From JBGPGW01 sp041484095 (GTDB lineage: Bacteria; Pseudomonadota; Alphaproteobacteria; CADEGL01), in NCBI GenBank assembly GCA_041484095.1, contig JBGPGW010000197.1, forward strand, positions 1 to 6,841: a stretch of 6,841 nt of DNA, read 5' to 3'. Position 1 is the first letter of the stretch; every line of letters starts with the position of its first letter. The position numbers were made by a program, and so were the translations under genes. A model generated the notes under the pieces. The model saw only the letters and a program-made list of their open reading frames with translations. It was not told where the DNA came from and made no database searches. Shown here in pieces: positions 5,386 through 6,841 of the stretch.

Positions 5386-6666
5386 ATGAGATTGAATTTG
5401 GCGAAAAATTGGCTTGTTAGCGCGGCCATCGCGTCAGCCGTCGCTCTGACATCCTCGGCCGCCTTCGCGGTCAAGGTCGGCCCAGTCGAAGACCCGCTGC
5501 GCGTGACGAAAATCGCGAAGGGCCAGCCGATCCTGGTCGGCGTCTATGTCGTTCTGTCGGGGTCCGACGTCGCGCAAGGCCTCGATGAATATCGCGGCGT
5601 CCAGGTCGCGGTCGCCGATTTCGGCGGCAAGCTCGTCGGGCATCCCGTACGCCTCATCGCCGAGGACGACACCTGCAGCGCCGAAGGCGGCCAGATTTCG
5701 GCGACCAAGATCGCGGCCAACCAGCAGGTCGTCGTCGCGATCGGGGGGGCCTGTTCGAGTGCCACCATCCCCGGCGCGCCGATCCTGTGGAAGGCCGGCG
5801 TCCCGTCGATCACCCCGGGTGCGGCGTCGCCCTACCTCACGGATCCGAAGAAGCGTGGACCCGGTTTCGAGGGCTTCGCGCGTATGTTCTACAATGCGGG
5901 CTTCCAGGGCGTGGAACTCGCGAAATGGGCGAGAGAGGTGAAGAAGTTCGACAACGTCGCGGCGATCCATGACGGATCGCCCTATGTCGAAGGTCTCGCC
6001 CGCGCCTTCGCCGAAGCCTTCACGAAGGCCGGCGGCAAGGTCTGCGCGGTCGAGGCGATCGGCGCGCAGGACACCGACATGCGGCCGATGCTGACGAAGC
6101 TCATCACCTGCAAGCCGCAGATGGTGTTCTTCCCGACCTTCATCAATCAGTCGGCCTACATCCTGCGTCAGACGAAGGAGGTCCCTGGCTACGAGAACGT
6201 CGTCTTGATCGGCTCCGACAACGTGCTGGCGAAGGAGTTCATGGAGGCGGCCGGCACGCAGACGAACGGCTTCACCTTCGTCTCGTCGGCGGAACAGGAG
6301 CCGGATTTCCAGACGCACTCCGTCCCGGCCTATGCCCAGATGCGCGAGCGCTACAAGAAGAAGTTCGGTGAGAACCCGATCCAGGGCACGCACCATTTCG
6401 CCTACGATTCCTTCCTCATGGCGGCGAAGGCGATCGAAAAGGTCGCGGTCACGGACAAGGAGGGCAACACCTACATCCCAGCGACCAAGCTCCGGGACGC
6501 GATCAGCAGCACCAAGGGCTTGAAGGGCATGACCGGCGAGATCAAGTGCGATCAGAACGGCGATTGCGGGCCGTTCACGATCGCCCTTTACCAGTACACG
6601 AGCGCCGATCCCAACACCTTCGATCTCGGGAAGAATCCGAAGCGCGTCTATACCGGCAAGAAATAG
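5386..6666 (+). CDS. SBP3: type I periplasmic substrate-binding protein of a LivJ/LivK-like ABC importer (426 aa, subtype B)
   Basis: This is a secreted solute receptor and the most diverged intact member of the array. The signal peptide is residues 1-28 (Arg2, Lys7, cleavage after AFA), then VKVGPVEDP. The core LivJ-like signatures are kept: Cys97/Cys123 with CSSAT, TPGAASP (143-149) and HDGSPYVEGL (195-204). It differs from SBP1 and SBP2 in three ways. Residues 300-313 contain an insertion-like SAEQEPDFQTHSVP segment. GTHHFAYDS (334-342) replaces WTxYGYDA in the second lobe, near the hinge. The C-terminus is subtype B (Cys388/Cys394, NGDCGPFTIALYQYT, KRVYTGKK). Two more cysteines, Cys220 and Cys242, could form a third disulfide. 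GGAG at 5376-5379, 6 bases before ATG 5386, fixes the start, and a terminator follows at 6689. The changed loops suggest a ligand different from that of SBP1 and SBP2, which is an inference. Confidence 0.93.
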   Translation: MRLNLAKNWLVSAAIASAVALTSSAAFAVKVGPVEDPLRVTKIAKGQPILVGVYVVLSGSDVAQGLDEYRGVQVAVADFGGKLVGHPVRLIAEDDTCSAEGGQISATKIAANQQVVVAIGGACSSATIPGAPILWKAGVPSITPGAASPYLTDPKKRGPGFEGFARMFYNAGFQGVELAKWAREVKKFDNVAAIHDGSPYVEGLARAFAEAFTKAGGKVCAVEAIGAQDTDMRPMLTKLITCKPQMVFFPTFINQSAYILRQTKEVPGYENVVLIGSDNVLAKEFMEAAGTQTNGFTFVSSAEQEPDFQTHSVPAYAQMRERYKKKFGENPIQGTHHFAYDSFLMAAKAIEKVAVTDKEGNTYIPATKLRDAISSTKGLKGMTGEIKCDQNGDCGPFTIALYQYTSADPNTFDLGKNPKRVYTGKK

Positions 6667-6688
6667 TCGACGCGGGGCGTTCATCGAT

Positions 6689-6718
6689 CGGGGGAGGCGA
6701 GAGCCTCCCCCGTATTTT
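6689..6718 (+). terminator. Rho-independent terminator after SBP3
   Basis: CGGGGGAGGC (6689-6698) pairs with GCCTCCCCCG (6703-6712) around a GAGA loop, followed by TATTTT. Stem and loop are identical to the SBP2 terminator. It lies 22 bases after the stop. Confidence 0.9.
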
Positions 6719-6841
6719 CTTCGAGATATTGTCGTTCCCAAAAGGGAGTGGCAAGGACGTGGAGCTGAGGTGAAAATCGCTCCAACGTCAGTTGTGAATG
6801 GTAATCCTTAGTATTAAATATCTAGTGATGCAAAAAATAGA
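6719..6841. other. Non-coding tail, becoming AT-rich
   Basis: No gene is supported here. The last 41 bases (6801-6841) contain only 10 G or C, in sharp contrast to the rest of the window. TTGTGA (6792-6797), 17 bases, then TAAATA (6815-6820) is at best a weak promoter match. This may be the upstream region of a further gene or the edge of a different segment. Confidence 0.4.

Noticed and set aside
4386..5420. 344-codon frame overlapping SBP2 and running into SBP3
   Set aside because: It is out of frame with SBP2, crosses the SBP2 terminator and has an Arg/Gly/His-rich, low-complexity product.
5434..6741. Long antisense open frame opposite SBP3 (435 codons), and a similar one at 3634-4632
   Set aside because: These have the same composition artefact. 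They run through the terminator or the intergenic region and show no recognisable protein features.
1..6841. CRISPR array, tRNA, rRNA, insertion sequence or transposase
   Set aside because: No regularly spaced repeats, cloverleaf pattern, IS ends or transposase motifs were seen. The repeats present are gene paralogues, terminators and leader elements.

Overview
The window is GC-rich, with strong third-position G/C bias, GGAG-type ribosome binding sites and exported periplasmic proteins. This suggests a Gram-negative proteobacterium, probably an alphaproteobacterium of the rhizobial/Rhodospirillales kind. That assignment is inferred from composition and protein style, because no rRNA or other phylogenetic marker is present.

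Layout. Bases 1-1025 (+) hold the 3' part of an amidohydrolase gene whose start lies outside the window. It converges on a class I SAM-dependent methyltransferase gene on the minus strand (1078-1695). From about 1880 to 6720 the window is a tandem array of paralogous genes for secreted type I periplasmic substrate-binding proteins (LivJ/LivK-like, branched-chain amino acid/amide ABC transporter class): SBP1 (2063-3307), a decayed copy (about 3327-3561), SBP2 (3847-5100) and SBP3 (5386-6666). No permease or ATPase gene is present, so these binding proteins must use transporter parts encoded elsewhere. The last 120 bases hold no gene and become AT-rich.

The array repeats as whole transcription units. 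SBP2, SBP3 and the decayed copy each end in a nearly identical hairpin terminator (9-10 bp stem GGGGGAGGC/GCCTCCCCC, GNGA-type tetraloop, T-rich tail). SBP1 and SBP3 share a promoter-like pair, TTGCAC-N16-GATAAT. SBP2 has a degenerate pair at the same spacing (TGGTAC-N16-AATAAT). A GACAA element lies 54-58 bases downstream of the -10 start in all three leaders. SBP1 and SBP3 also have GC-rich hairpins in their long leaders.

By C-terminal signature, SBP1 and SBP2 are one subtype (A: CRPNGDCAQF). SBP3 and most of the decayed copy are another (B: C-D-x-NGDCGPFT). The order A-b-A-B suggests duplication of an A-B pair followed by collapse of one B copy. The start of the remnant is A-like, which suggests recombination between copies. 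The natural reading is a family of diverged solute receptors, each separately transcribed, feeding one or more shared ABC importers. Ligands cannot be assigned from sequence alone.
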